DNA of 64,000 nt from JABURQ01 sp029243145 (lineage in GTDB: Bacteria > Planctomycetota > Planctomycetia > Planctomycetales > Planctomycetaceae): contig CBFHYX010000002.1 of assembly GCA_965660145.1 (NCBI GenBank), positions 346,124 to 410,123 of the forward strand. The letters are read 5' to 3'. Shown here piece by piece: positions 1 to 9,557 of the stretch; within the stretch, counting starts at the first letter, position 1, and every line of letters begins with the position of its first letter. The position numbers and the translations under genes are program-made. Below the pieces are notes generated by a model that made no database searches, was not told the origin of the DNA, and was given only the letters and a program-made list of their open reading frames with translations.

Positions 1-969
1 GCGAGCTGACGAAATCTGTGGAATGCTTGTACCGGGATCGATCTCGGCTGGCCAGCGAATGTAGAGAGGACTACGAACACCTCCTTCGTCGGTCGATCCC
101 TTACGGCCTCGCATCCCACCATTCCAGCGAACACCATTTGGGCCGTTGTCATGAAACCAGACGACAATCGTATTCTCGGTAACGCCCATCCGCTCAAGTT
201 TTTCCAACACCCGACCCACATTCCAATCAAGATTTTCACACATCGCCAACGCGCATCGTTTGTGGTTGTCTTTACCAGCCGGTTCTTTCTGTTGTTCATT
301 GGAGAACTTCAGCGGCTTGTCGGCAAACTTGTCCCAAAATGGATCGGGAACTTGCATCGGGGAATGTGGTGTGTTGTAAGGCAGATAGGCGAGGAACGGT
401 TTACCCTCTTTGTGGGCCGACTCCATGAATGTCATCGCGTGATTGGTGAAGTCATCGATACAGAATCCTTGACCATCGACAATCTGGCCGTTGTGTTCGA
501 GCATCGGATCGAAATAGTTGCCCCAGTGACCGCTACAGAATCCATAAAACTCATCAAAGCCTCGACCGTTTGGATGATAGGGATATTGCATCCCGTTATG
601 CCATTTCCCAAACGCACCGGTTGCATAACCGGCTGAACGGAACAAATCGGCAATCGTTGTTTCATCGAGGTCCATTCGCTCGCCACCCGCGGACGTTGAA
701 TAAACTCCCGAACGGGCATGGTGTCGGCCAGTCAGAAACTCGGACCGTGTGGGAGAACAGACAGGGCAAACATAAAACCGGTCGAAGCTGGCTCCCTCGG
801 TTTTTAAAGAATCAATGTGAGGAGTGGCAAGGTCAGTATTGCCTGAACTGGAAAGATCTCCCCAGCCTTGATCGTCGCTGAGAAATACAACCACATTGGG
901 ATGATCGGCGGCGAACAAAGAGGATGAAAACAAAAACATGAGCAAAGAAAACGATGTGCGTAGTTTCAT
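1..969 (-). CDS. Sulfatase, secreted (3' end outside the window)
   Basis: The reading frame stays open from an ATG at 969 to the window edge, giving 323 codons without a stop, so the C-terminus is missing. Residues 1-21 form a signal peptide ending near LFAAD. Metal ligands of the alkaline-phosphatase fold are visible at D32-D33 (SDDQGWGD). The formylglycine motif CSPTR starts at C71, which a formylglycine-generating enzyme would have to convert. GKWHNG and WFHDNG supply further active-site residues of the type I sulfatase family. It would hydrolyse a sulfate ester outside the cytoplasm; the substrate cannot be told. It follows a DUF1552 gene by 63 nt on the same strand, so it is probably the distal gene of that operon. 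Confidence 0.93.
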   Translation of the reverse strand, partial: MKLRTSFSLLMFLFSSSLFAADHPNVVVFLSDDQGWGDLSSSGNTDLATPHIDSLKTEGASFDRFYVCPVCSPTRSEFLTGRHHARSGVYSTSAGGERMDLDETTIADLFRSAGYATGAFGKWHNGMQYPYHPNGRGFDEFYGFCSGHWGNYFDPMLEHNGQIVDGQGFCIDDFTNHAMTFMESAHKEGKPFLAYLPYNTPHSPMQVPDPFWDKFADKPLKFSNEQQKEPAGKDNHKRCALAMCENLDWNVGRVLEKLERMGVTENTIVVWFHDNGPNGVRWNGGMRGRKGSTDEGGVRSPLYIRWPAEIDPGTSIPQISSAR

Positions 970-1032
970 AATTGAGCGTCTCTGTGATCGATGAATTGTG
1001 GAATCGCTTTGATACAATACCTAATAATTCGT

Positions 1033-2379
1033 TTACGATTTCAACAATTGGCCAACTGCTCCCGTACTATCCGCGAAGCGAGGCACATCGAGCCCCATCA
1101 ACTGGGCCTGAGTCAGCCACAAGTTGGCGAGAGGCGTTCCCTCAGGCAGATTGAGATGCTGGCCAGTCACCAATCGCCCCCCCCCTGAACCGGCAACGAT
1201 TGTTGGTAGGTCGGTGTATTGATGTGTCGCCCCATCACCCAAACCCGAGCCGTATGTGAAGAGGGTATTATCGAGCAACGAGCTGCCGTCGGATTCTTCG
1301 ATGCTGTTCATTTTCTCAACCAAGTAGACAAACTGCTCCATATGAAACTTGTCGACTTGTAACAACTGATCGAGAAACTGTTTCTGGTTGTGAGACATTT
1401 GATGATGGCTCATTGGTTTCTCAAACAGCGACTCGTACTTATAAGGTGTGTCCCAGCGTTCTGGGCCGACCATGAAGGTTGCCACATTGGTGAGTCCTGT
1501 CTGGAGTGCCACAACCATCAGGTCTCCCATCAGGCGGATGTATTCTCCCCGAGGAAGATGGGCTTCAGGCGGTTCTTCGAGTTTGACCAGACTGAGTTCC
1601 GTTTTCATTTTTTCGAGTTTGTCCATCTGTTGCTCGATGGAACGAATCGAATCGAAATACTCAGAGAATTTCTCGCGGTCGCGCACGCCGAGTTGCTGTT
1701 TCATGGAGCGTGCATCTTCGAGAACCAAGTCCGTGATGTTGCGAAACTGATTAATCTCCTGAGTGCCGAACAGTCGACGATACATTTTTCGCGGATCGCG
1801 AATTGACGGTGCAACGTGACCGGTGCCGTACCACGAAATGTTGTCGAAGTAGATCGACTCTTTATTGTCCTTGTGAGAATTACAACTGAATTCTAACGAG
1901 CGGAACGGGGTGGACTTCCCAATCTTGTCAGCGACAAGATGATCGAGAGTTCGGTCGAGCGGCCAAGCTGATCGCTTGATACTGAAAGGCGGGGCACTGC
2001 TCAAATAGCAGGACGCACATTGGGCATGCACGTCGGTTCCTTGCTGGAAGGTGCGATCCATACCGGTGATCAATGTGATCTTATCTTTCACCGATTCCAG
2101 AGGCTGCATGGTCGGCGTCAGGTTAAGTGGTTGGAGACCGAGCGGTATTTTTGCGGTCTGCTCAATCTCCTGCTGACTGCTGGTGAACTTGGGGATGATG
2201 GCATCTTTTTCGCCGGGAAAGAATCCGCGTCTGACAACACCAATCGGCACATAATAAAAGGCTAGTCTTTGAGCAATTTTCGCTGCTGGAGCACCCCATG
2301 AAAGGCTTTCCAGAAACGGCAGAGATAGTGCCGTCCCACCAATACCTTGCAGAAAATTACGTCGTGAGAGATCTTGCAT
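1033..2379 (-). CDS. DUF1552 protein, Tat-exported
   Basis: The 448-residue protein begins with a twin-arginine signal (SRRNFLQGIGG followed by a hydrophobic stretch), so it is exported folded, probably with a bound metal. The body matches the planctomycete DUF1552 family. A late motif GSGLGDGATHQYTD followed by LPTIVAGSGGG resembles the metal-site region of alkaline-phosphatase-like proteins; that resemblance is my reading. Its ATG lies 2 nt after the stop of the upstream DUF1592-type cytochrome gene (2382-4484), which implies translational coupling and a working pair. The biochemical function of the family is unknown. The family call is firm and any activity is inference. Confidence 0.92.
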   Translation of the reverse strand: MQDLSRRNFLQGIGGTALSLPFLESLSWGAPAAKIAQRLAFYYVPIGVVRRGFFPGEKDAIIPKFTSSQQEIEQTAKIPLGLQPLNLTPTMQPLESVKDKITLITGMDRTFQQGTDVHAQCASCYLSSAPPFSIKRSAWPLDRTLDHLVADKIGKSTPFRSLEFSCNSHKDNKESIYFDNISWYGTGHVAPSIRDPRKMYRRLFGTQEINQFRNITDLVLEDARSMKQQLGVRDREKFSEYFDSIRSIEQQMDKLEKMKTELSLVKLEEPPEAHLPRGEYIRLMGDLMVVALQTGLTNVATFMVGPERWDTPYKYESLFEKPMSHHQMSHNQKQFLDQLLQVDKFHMEQFVYLVEKMNSIEESDGSSLLDNTLFTYGSGLGDGATHQYTDLPTIVAGSGGGRLVTGQHLNLPEGTPLANLWLTQAQLMGLDVPRFADSTGAVGQLLKS

Positions 2380-2381
2380 CG

Positions 2382-4484
2382 TTATTCACTCGTACTTGAA
2401 GTGGGGGTGGTTTTCTGGTGGTGTTTTGTGACCGCGATACCCGGGTTGGTCTTCGTTAAGAACGGCTCGCTCAACACAATATGATTCAACAAAGACTTGA
2501 TGTGATATTCGTCATGAATTGTATCCGTTACGATTTGATCGAGTGCGGGAGAGTCGGCGGCTGTCAGCTCGCGTGCCAGCGAGAACGATAACAAATGACT
2601 GGCAAACGCTCGCGTGAAACGATCTTTCTCTTCAACAATCGCGTCTTTAAATTCAACGACATTCGAAAACTTGTGTTTGCGAAACAAAACTCCACCCGAA
2701 TCCACATCACGCCCATTTTCGTACTTGTCACGCCACTTGCCGATGGCATCAAAGTTTTCCACGGCAAAGCCAAAGGGGTCAATCTTTTCATGACACCCCG
2801 CACAGTCGGCTCGTTCGCGATGGAGTGCCAGTCGTTCACGGAGAGTCAGATTGGCCTCTTCAGTTGGTGGTTTTTCCGAGAGTGGCGGAACATCTGCGGG
2901 AGGCGGCTCGGGTGGATCGTTAAAAATGACAGCAGCAATCCAGGCACCGCGCGTGATGGGTTTGGTCTCTTCCGTTCCCGAATTCATCGACATGATGGCC
3001 GCGTTCGTGATGACTCCCCCTTGCCGACGGTCGGAGATTTCCACTCGTCTGAAAGGGATGCCAGTCACCGGGCCTATGTTTGATTTCCCCGGAACTTTTC
3101 TTCCATACCAGAGGATTTCCATGCGATCAGATCGATAGCTGAAATCGGGATCGATCAGATCGACAATCGACCGATCTTCAATCAATACCGTTTCAAACAA
3201 GAGCAGCGGTTCGAGCATCAAATGCATGCTGCTACGATACTTCGAGAAGTAATACTCGGGGAAGTGGTTGCGATTCGGAACTGCGGAAATAATCCGCTCT
3301 AATTGAAGCCACTGTGATGGAAAACTGTCGCAGAAGCGTTTCAGTTTTCTATCTTTCATCATCCGGTCGACTTGATTGGAGAGGACTTCAGGATCATGCA
3401 ATTTGCCTTCACGACACAGTGTCAGTAACGTCTCATCGGGGATACTCCCCCACAGAAAAAACGAGAGCCGAGAAGCCAGCTCGTAGTCTTCAATCGGTTG
3501 CGCTGTATTTTTATCGGCGGCTGCTTCATACAGATAGAGAAACATGGGCGAAGCAATCGCACCAGATGCAGCAGCTTTCATGCTATTGGTAAAGGTTTCA
3601 CCCGAATCGATCTGGCCACTCACAAAATTAGTATAGCGATCCAGTAGTTTTTCGGAGGGGGGACGACGAAACGCACGCGTCAGGAACTTTTCCAATCGCG
3701 CACGAATTTCTGACTCATACGCTTCCTTGCTAGCTGGTTCCGCAAAATACTCTTTCCAAATGCCGACAGATCGCGCGTCAAAGTCGGGACTTTCGACAAT
3801 CGAACGGCTCAACGTCATGAACGCTTCGAGCAATAACGGCGAAAGTGATAAATGATCGCCGCGATTGTCGTAACCATGCTCGGCCCGTAAGTCTTGAGGG
3901 AACGGAGCGACACCGGCGAGACGTTTTTCGATCAGTTGTGATTTCCCCAAAGGTCGGCTACCAACGGTCACCACATCGGGCATCTTGCCAGTCGCGGGCT
4001 GGAAATAATTATTGTGCTCGCGGGCCATCCGCTCAGGCAAGGTAAAGACAACACGATTCAATCGAAATAGATCTTCAACCGCGTTGCTGTACTGAAAACG
4101 ATTCATCCGGCGAAGCGGTGCCTGCGAATACGTTTTGGCATTTTTCACAACCTCGTTCAAAGCGTGCTCAAAATAGAGCACCAGTTGCTTGCGCGTCTGG
4201 TCATCGAGGGCCGGTTCGTCTTCCGGTGGCATCTCTTCATATTCGAGAGCGTCAATCAGCGATTGTAGCAACTCTGGGTTGCCCGTTAATTTATTGACAT
4301 CCGTGACTGCCAGCAGATTCAAATCTCCTGCGAGCTTCTTTTTCTGGCCATGACATTTCACGCAATGCTGTGTAAAGGTTGGTTTGACCAGTTTGAGAAA
4401 AGGATCGTCGGGATTCTCTCCCTGTACCGGTCCCGGTAGCGCAACAGTGAGAAGAATCATGATGAGGCAAACGCGAGCGTTCAT
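2382..4484 (-). CDS. Secreted cytochrome-c protein, PSCyt1-DUF1587-DUF1592-DUF1588-DUF1585
   Basis: This 700-residue protein has a signal peptide ending around GPVQG. A PSCyt1 heme site CVKCH follows at C41-H45. DUF1587 lies near 123-190 (LRRMNRFQYSNAVEDLF), DUF1595/DUF1592 about 255-450 (ASRLSFFLWGSIPDE) and DUF1588 about 480-585, with a second CxxCH, CAGCHEKIDPFGFAVENFD. DUF1585 ends the protein. The order is the canonical one for this planctomycete family. Two CxxCH motifs predict covalent heme c and a periplasmic or surface redox role. It is the first gene of a DUF1592-type/DUF1552/sulfatase series and is coupled to its DUF1552 neighbour by a 2-nt gap. The electron donor and substrate are unknown. 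Confidence 0.93.
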   Translation of the reverse strand: MNARVCLIMILLTVALPGPVQGENPDDPFLKLVKPTFTQHCVKCHGQKKKLAGDLNLLAVTDVNKLTGNPELLQSLIDALEYEEMPPEDEPALDDQTRKQLVLYFEHALNEVVKNAKTYSQAPLRRMNRFQYSNAVEDLFRLNRVVFTLPERMAREHNNYFQPATGKMPDVVTVGSRPLGKSQLIEKRLAGVAPFPQDLRAEHGYDNRGDHLSLSPLLLEAFMTLSRSIVESPDFDARSVGIWKEYFAEPASKEAYESEIRARLEKFLTRAFRRPPSEKLLDRYTNFVSGQIDSGETFTNSMKAAASGAIASPMFLYLYEAAADKNTAQPIEDYELASRLSFFLWGSIPDETLLTLCREGKLHDPEVLSNQVDRMMKDRKLKRFCDSFPSQWLQLERIISAVPNRNHFPEYYFSKYRSSMHLMLEPLLLFETVLIEDRSIVDLIDPDFSYRSDRMEILWYGRKVPGKSNIGPVTGIPFRRVEISDRRQGGVITNAAIMSMNSGTEETKPITRGAWIAAVIFNDPPEPPPADVPPLSEKPPTEEANLTLRERLALHRERADCAGCHEKIDPFGFAVENFDAIGKWRDKYENGRDVDSGGVLFRKHKFSNVVEFKDAIVEEKDRFTRAFASHLLSFSLARELTAADSPALDQIVTDTIHDEYHIKSLLNHIVLSEPFLTKTNPGIAVTKHHQKTTPTSSTSE

Positions 4485-4655
4485 GAGATCTTGGTTGTCT
4501 TTATCAGGACGTATGACGGGAAGGACGGAAAATCACACCCATTACTATAACCGATGAGAGTCCTTGATCGTCATCTTTATCGAGAAATCCCCATAGCAAA
4601 CGCTGAAGAGTATTGGCTTTCGACATCCCATTAAAACTGCCAAAAGACGCTCGTT

Positions 4656-6374
4656 TCAAGGCTTGGGAACAATGGCTTTTGCTGTACGATCTCCCACACG
4701 AAAATATCCCAGAGGTTGCTCATCTTCATTCGTAATCATCCAGACCGCACCGGGACGAGTCTGTTGTGATTTTTGTTTTCCAGCGGCAATCTCTGCATAG
4801 AATTTCTGCCCACCTTCAAGATCTCGCCAGAACAGTTTCACAGTATTTCCTGATCGATTCAGAAAATGAACCTGAAACGGCGCACCATCTGGTTTGGAGA
4901 CGGGTGCCTCTTTGCCCTTCAGGCGATGCCATTTCAATGCGTCCAATGAATTGACGCTCGGCTCGGGTTTGGGAGCGAACTTTTTGGGGACGAGTTGTCG
5001 CATCTTTTGAAGTTTCTCGGTGTGTTCTGGTTTCGATGCTAGGTTGGTCCACTCATAGGAGTCAGCTTTAATGTCGTATAGCTCTTCATCTCCTTCTGAA
5101 TATTTGATGTACCTCCAACGATCCGTGCTGATCGCCACACTCCCCCGATCTCCCAGATAAGTATATGACGCATGTGGCCATTCCGCTTGTGGATTTCTCA
5201 AAAGCGGAACAAGGCTCGGTCCGTCGTGATGCGTTTCCGATTTCTGCCCGCATAACTCCAACAGAGTAGGAAACAACGACAACAGATTCACCGGACGATC
5301 ACAAACAGCGGGCGTCGTCCCTTCAGAAAAGGCGGGCGTCTTTTTGGGGACGCGAATCATCAACGGCACGCGGGTCGCCTGTCGCCAACCGGTAAACTTC
5401 TGCCAATGTTGTTTCTCACCCAAATGCCAACCGTGATCGGACCACAAAACAACAATCGTTGTGTCGGCATACGGACTTTGTTCGAGTGCATCGAGAACTC
5501 GCCCGAGCATTGCATCGGCAAAATGAATCGACGCCAAATAGCCCTGAATACCTTTCTTCCATTGGCCTTCATTTTGGATATGTTCGAAGTAGCGATTCGG
5601 TCCGCGTTTCTTTCCGGCTGGTGGTAGATCATCGAGGTCATCCAGCTTGTAGCCGGGCGGTAACTGGATTGATTCCAAAGGGAACGGTTCAAAATACTTC
5701 GCCGGTACAAACCACGGTTCGTGAGGACGATAAATTCCACAGGCGAGAAAAAGTGGAGTATTTCGGCTGATCTGTAACTGTTCACCGACCCATTTTGAGA
5801 CCAGATAATCGCCGCCGTATTCTTCATCAGTGGCATCAAGCGGACCCCAATCGGTTTCCACGTATTGCCACGGGCCACCTCTCGGTAACGAGAGCGGACG
5901 TTTTTCGGGATACAAAGTTCGCGGGAAAGGATTCTCGCTCTTCGCATCGGGATAATAGTCATCCCACGAATCGGCATCGATAAAGTAATGCAGCATCTTC
6001 CCGGAACCCGCCGCGTGATAGCCGTGCCGCGAGAATGTCTTCGGCATGATCTCGGCAGAAGGCAGGATCTCCCGCATTTTCTGACCATTGTCATAGAGTC
6101 CCGATTGATGCGGCGAGATGCCCGTCATGATGGCCGTGCGAGAGGGATTACAGGCAGGAGCCGGGCAGTGAGCATTCGTAAACAGCATGCTCGACTTGGC
6201 GAGACGATCCAAATTTGGCGTAATGGCTTGAGGATGCCCCCCCATGCAACCGATCCAGTCATTGAGATCGTCCATCGCAATGAACAGGATATTGGGTGGC
6301 GAGAGTTGCAGGGAGGCTGCAACTGGAGATATATCAATCGACAAAAGAAAGATCAGAAAGCACCAGCGAGTCAT
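4656..6374 (-). CDS. Sulfatase with C-terminal VHL-beta-like domain
   Basis: I place the start at 6374 because MTRWCFLIFLLSIDISPVAAS is a clean signal peptide; the frame extends 14 codons upstream without one. The 572-residue product shows D35-D36 (AMDDLNDW), the formylglycine motif CNPSR from C75 and DHGWHLGEKQHW near the C-terminal half of the active site. Overall it resembles iduronate-2-sulfatase-type planctomycete enzymes. The last 73 residues (500-572) are additional to the catalytic domain and read VHFLNRSG, then LFWRDLEGG, an AAG turn and RPGAVWMI, the pattern of a von Hippel-Lindau beta domain. It is flanked by a 170-nt gap upstream and another sulfatase gene transcribed just before it. 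Sulfatase assignment is firm; the VHL-like call is pattern-based. Confidence 0.92.
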   Translation of the reverse strand: MTRWCFLIFLLSIDISPVAASLQLSPPNILFIAMDDLNDWIGCMGGHPQAITPNLDRLAKSSMLFTNAHCPAPACNPSRTAIMTGISPHQSGLYDNGQKMREILPSAEIMPKTFSRHGYHAAGSGKMLHYFIDADSWDDYYPDAKSENPFPRTLYPEKRPLSLPRGGPWQYVETDWGPLDATDEEYGGDYLVSKWVGEQLQISRNTPLFLACGIYRPHEPWFVPAKYFEPFPLESIQLPPGYKLDDLDDLPPAGKKRGPNRYFEHIQNEGQWKKGIQGYLASIHFADAMLGRVLDALEQSPYADTTIVVLWSDHGWHLGEKQHWQKFTGWRQATRVPLMIRVPKKTPAFSEGTTPAVCDRPVNLLSLFPTLLELCGQKSETHHDGPSLVPLLRNPQAEWPHASYTYLGDRGSVAISTDRWRYIKYSEGDEELYDIKADSYEWTNLASKPEHTEKLQKMRQLVPKKFAPKPEPSVNSLDALKWHRLKGKEAPVSKPDGAPFQVHFLNRSGNTVKLFWRDLEGGQKFYAEIAAGKQKSQQTRPGAVWMITNEDEQPLGYFRVGDRTAKAIVPKP

Positions 6375-6446
6375 GAATGCACCGTGAAAAATTTCAAGAG
6401 AAAGCTTGACAGGCACAGCCTGACCTACAAAATTTGCGATATGAAC

Positions 6447-7979
6447 CTACGGAATCATGGGCTTTAGCGGCTGTGACGGATTCTCTTTGCTGACAGGATA
6501 TTGCCCATCGTGAGCCTCCATCGAGGCGACCAACTTCTTCATCATGGTGCGTAATTGAGCTGGCTCTTTCTCGGCCAGGTTGGTCGATTCAAACGGATCG
6601 TTCTTCAAATTGTAGAGCTGATAGTGTGAGCCGTCCGATTGCTTCGAGGGATAGAAATGATAGACCACCTTCCAGTCTCCGTTTCGATAAACGGTGAAGT
6701 AATCGCTGCGATGCGGCGCGTGGGGATAGTTCATCAGAAATTCTTCGGAACGAGAGGAGTCCGGTTTTCCCGTCAATAATGTGTCGAGCAGTCTTCCATC
6801 GACTTTATGACCGTTGGGGATTTTAACATCGGTCAGATTCAAAATGGTCGGGAACAAATCCATCACGGCGGCCTGTTGCGGTTGAATCACGTTGGCCGGG
6901 ATGGGGAGTTTCTGCTGATGAATGTTCTTACTGTTGGGTTGCGCCCAGGCGGCAATGAACGGCACACGCATGCCACCCTCGTAATGAGCGCCTTTTTTAC
7001 CTCGCAACGGAGCCGCACAGGCGACTTCATGCTGGTGGCCGAGTGGGGCATCGGAGCCGTTGTCTCCCAGAAAAATGACGAGCGTGTTTTCCGCGACGCC
7101 CAATTCATCCAAATGATCAAGAATGTCGCCGAGCGACTTATCCATCCCTTCAATCAAGGTCGCGAAGGCTTGCGCGTTTTTCGACTTCCCGGAATCTTTA
7201 TAATGATTCGCAAAGCGAGGATCAGAATTGAACGGTGCGTGCACGGCGTAATGGGACATATACAGATAAAACGGTTTGTCTGCTCGCACTGTCTCCGTGA
7301 GATGTCGTTTCGCTTCGATGGTGAGCGCCTCGGTCAAAAAAGTTTCTGTGCCGTGATACTTATCGAGTCCAGGGACTTTGTTTTTGCTCTTCGGGTTGCC
7401 GTAATTTTTCTCGCCATAATAACTTCCCGGTGCACCGACCGATCGGCCGGCTACGTTGACATCAAACCCTAGATTGAGTGGCTCAGAGCCAGCGTGTTCT
7501 TCTGGCCCGAAGTGTGCTTTGCCGACATGAATCGTTTTATAACCATTCTTGCGGAGGGTTCCGGGGAGAGTGATGTCAGTTGCATCTAGTCCTTCCCAAT
7601 CCCAATTGGGTGGGCCGTACGGGCCTTTGTTGTTCTGCCACGGATTGATCCAGTTGGTGGCGTGATGTCGGGCCGCGTTTTGGCCGGTCATGATCGAATT
7701 GCGTGTCGGCGAGCAGACAGACATCGCGTAGAAGTTGTTGAAGCGGACGCCTTGCTTGGCGAGACGTTCCATACTGGGGGTTCTATAATAATCGTTGAGC
7801 GGGTAACGCTTGGGAGTGCCATTTTTATCGGTGAGGAACGCCACCGAAGTATCCATGACGCCCATATCGTCGACCAGAAAGACGACGATGTTCGGTTTAT
7901 CTGCCGCTGAGAGAGAGAGGCTGGAGAGTGTATTTGACGAAAGAGTCAGCACGGCGAGAGCGGCAATCAGTAAACGCAT
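6447..7979 (-). CDS. Sulfatase, secreted
   Basis: The start at 7979 gives a signal peptide (MRLLIAALAVLTLSS to SAAD) and is preceded by GAGG with an 8-nt spacer; an in-frame extension upstream has no recognisable content. The product is 510 residues, normal for a type I sulfatase. D37-D38 (LVDDMGVMD) and the formylglycine motif CSPTR from C89 are in place, as are GKAHFG and FLGDNGSDAP. A phrase near the C-terminus, LYNLKNDPFESTNLAEKEP, is the usual tail of these enzymes. It lies 72 nt upstream of the next sulfatase gene on the same strand. It probably acts on an extracellular sulfated polymer or oligomer; the substrate cannot be read from sequence. Confidence 0.93.
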   Translation of the reverse strand: MRLLIAALAVLTLSSNTLSSLSLSAADKPNIVVFLVDDMGVMDTSVAFLTDKNGTPKRYPLNDYYRTPSMERLAKQGVRFNNFYAMSVCSPTRNSIMTGQNAARHHATNWINPWQNNKGPYGPPNWDWEGLDATDITLPGTLRKNGYKTIHVGKAHFGPEEHAGSEPLNLGFDVNVAGRSVGAPGSYYGEKNYGNPKSKNKVPGLDKYHGTETFLTEALTIEAKRHLTETVRADKPFYLYMSHYAVHAPFNSDPRFANHYKDSGKSKNAQAFATLIEGMDKSLGDILDHLDELGVAENTLVIFLGDNGSDAPLGHQHEVACAAPLRGKKGAHYEGGMRVPFIAAWAQPNSKNIHQQKLPIPANVIQPQQAAVMDLFPTILNLTDVKIPNGHKVDGRLLDTLLTGKPDSSRSEEFLMNYPHAPHRSDYFTVYRNGDWKVVYHFYPSKQSDGSHYQLYNLKNDPFESTNLAEKEPAQLRTMMKKLVASMEAHDGQYPVSKENPSQPLKPMIP

Positions 7980-8240
7980 GGAAACGGCCTCAGAATAAGG
8001 TGTGCTTGAGGTATCAGTGGCAATCGACAAACGTAGCTTCATGTTGCCAGAAACTTGCTGTTTTCCTATTGTTACGCGCAGACAACCGATGGAGCAAGGT
8101 GCGAGATGGCCGATCTGTTCATAATCTTCTTTTTGCTGATCTATATCGGCCACGACTTGCCGCGCGGACACCTCATGAAAGAACTGACCCAACCCTTCGC
8201 GCGGATCATCCGAACCAGATTTCGCGCTGTGATCAATGGC

Positions 8241-9557
8241 TCAAGACATGAATGATAGCCCCGTCAATAATCCTGTGCTGCTGGAGAATTGATCTGTCTC
8301 GATGCCGAGTCTTTGGAGCATGGTAAGATAGAGATTGCAAAGTGGCGTGTTTTTCTCCTGGCTGAAGGCCAAGTGCTGTCCATGTTGGAACTGACCACCC
8401 GCCAGCAGGATCGGCAAGTTTCGATTATCGTGGGTGTTCGCGTCTCCCATGTTGCTGCCGTACAGGATCATGGTGTTGTCCAGCAATCGTCTCTCGCCTT
8501 CTTGTCGCTCGGCGAACTCGCCGAAGATTTTCGCTAGCAAATCCATTTGTTGTCGATCCACATCTTCCAGTTGCTGAACTTTTTCAGTGGCTTGGCCGTG
8601 ATGAGAGAGATTATGGTAGCCGTCAGTCGTGTTCTGGTTCTCATGTAACTGAAACACGGGAGTCGCAAACGCATCGACCATCAACGTCACGATACGTGTG
8701 GAATCGGACTCTAGCGCCAAGCGAGCCATCTTCAGCATCAGCTCGAATTTTTCGAAAAACAGTTTCTGATCACGAATATCGTCTGGTGGCTGCTGCGATG
8801 TTTCAGGCTTGGTGCGGAGTTCCCATTTGCGTGCGGATTGTAAACGTTGTTCGACTTCACGAATCGATGTTAAATACTGATCCATTCGGTCTCGATCGCT
8901 TTGCGAAAGTTGACGATTGAACGTTTCGGCATCCTCCATCAAGGTGTCGAGAACGCTGCCGCGTCGCTCGAGTTTGTGCAATTGACGTGCAACGTCGTTG
9001 GGGTTGCCCTGTACGAACATTTTCTGGAACAGCGCGGGGGCATTGTCGACCGCAGGTAACAGGGCGCCATCGCGTGTCCACGAAAGGCTGCGATTGGCCT
9101 TGTCGATATTCACGCCAAGGTTGAGTGTCCCAAATCGTGTGACTGGTCCCATCGCTTCGGAGGCGTATTGATCGAGCGATATTGTATTGCGAAAGCCAGA
9201 ACGTGTTGGTCCCCGCGCGCCGGTCAAAAAACAGTTCTCGGTACTATGCCCGCCCGTCACATCGGGATGAGAAAGTCCGCTGAGGACGGTGAAGTCTGGC
9301 TGGAATTTGGCAAGTCGGGTCAGATAAGGGGAAAGCTCGTAATGGGTGCCGGACATTGTGGGAAAGAACGGCTTGGGCAACACCCCCAAATTGTTCGAGA
9401 TCAGCAGCATGCGTTGCGGAGCCGCATAGGCCGACGATGCATCCACGGCACGCGCTCGACTTTCCAGCCAAGGCAACGCCAGAGACACTCCCAAGCCACG
9501 GAGAATGTCGCGTCTGGTAACCTGCCCGCGAAAGTGCTTCAGACTGGACGAACTCAT
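8241..9557 (-). CDS. DUF1552 protein, Tat-exported
   Basis: The 438-residue protein starts with a twin-arginine signal (TRRDILRGLGVSLALPW) and continues as a DUF1552 family member. The motif YGSNMGDANTHDNRNLP near residue 370 parallels GSGLGDGATHQY in the other DUF1552 protein of the window. Its ATG overlaps the stop codon of the upstream DUF1592-type cytochrome gene by ATGA (9554-9557) and has GAGG 6 nt upstream, so the two are made together. This is the second independent DUF1592-type/DUF1552 pair in 12 kb. The function of the family is unknown. Export through Tat suggests a cofactor-loaded periplasmic or envelope protein. Confidence 0.92.
   Translation of the reverse strand: MSSSSLKHFRGQVTRRDILRGLGVSLALPWLESRARAVDASSAYAAPQRMLLISNNLGVLPKPFFPTMSGTHYELSPYLTRLAKFQPDFTVLSGLSHPDVTGGHSTENCFLTGARGPTRSGFRNTISLDQYASEAMGPVTRFGTLNLGVNIDKANRSLSWTRDGALLPAVDNAPALFQKMFVQGNPNDVARQLHKLERRGSVLDTLMEDAETFNRQLSQSDRDRMDQYLTSIREVEQRLQSARKWELRTKPETSQQPPDDIRDQKLFFEKFELMLKMARLALESDSTRIVTLMVDAFATPVFQLHENQNTTDGYHNLSHHGQATEKVQQLEDVDRQQMDLLAKIFGEFAERQEGERRLLDNTMILYGSNMGDANTHDNRNLPILLAGGQFQHGQHLAFSQEKNTPLCNLYLTMLQRLGIETDQFSSSTGLLTGLSFMS

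Noticed and set aside
5360..6094. 244-codon minus-strand open frame
   Set aside because: It overlaps the VHL-bearing sulfatase in another frame; Arg/Ser/Cys-rich composition is typical of a shadow frame.
6807..7472. 221-codon plus-strand open frame
   Set aside because: It lies wholly inside a sulfatase gene with catalytic motifs on the other strand, and its translation shows no family content.
8055..8255. Small plus-strand open frames between sulfatase and DUF1552 genes
   Set aside because: No ribosome-binding site and no family content; they overlap the end of the DUF1552 gene.
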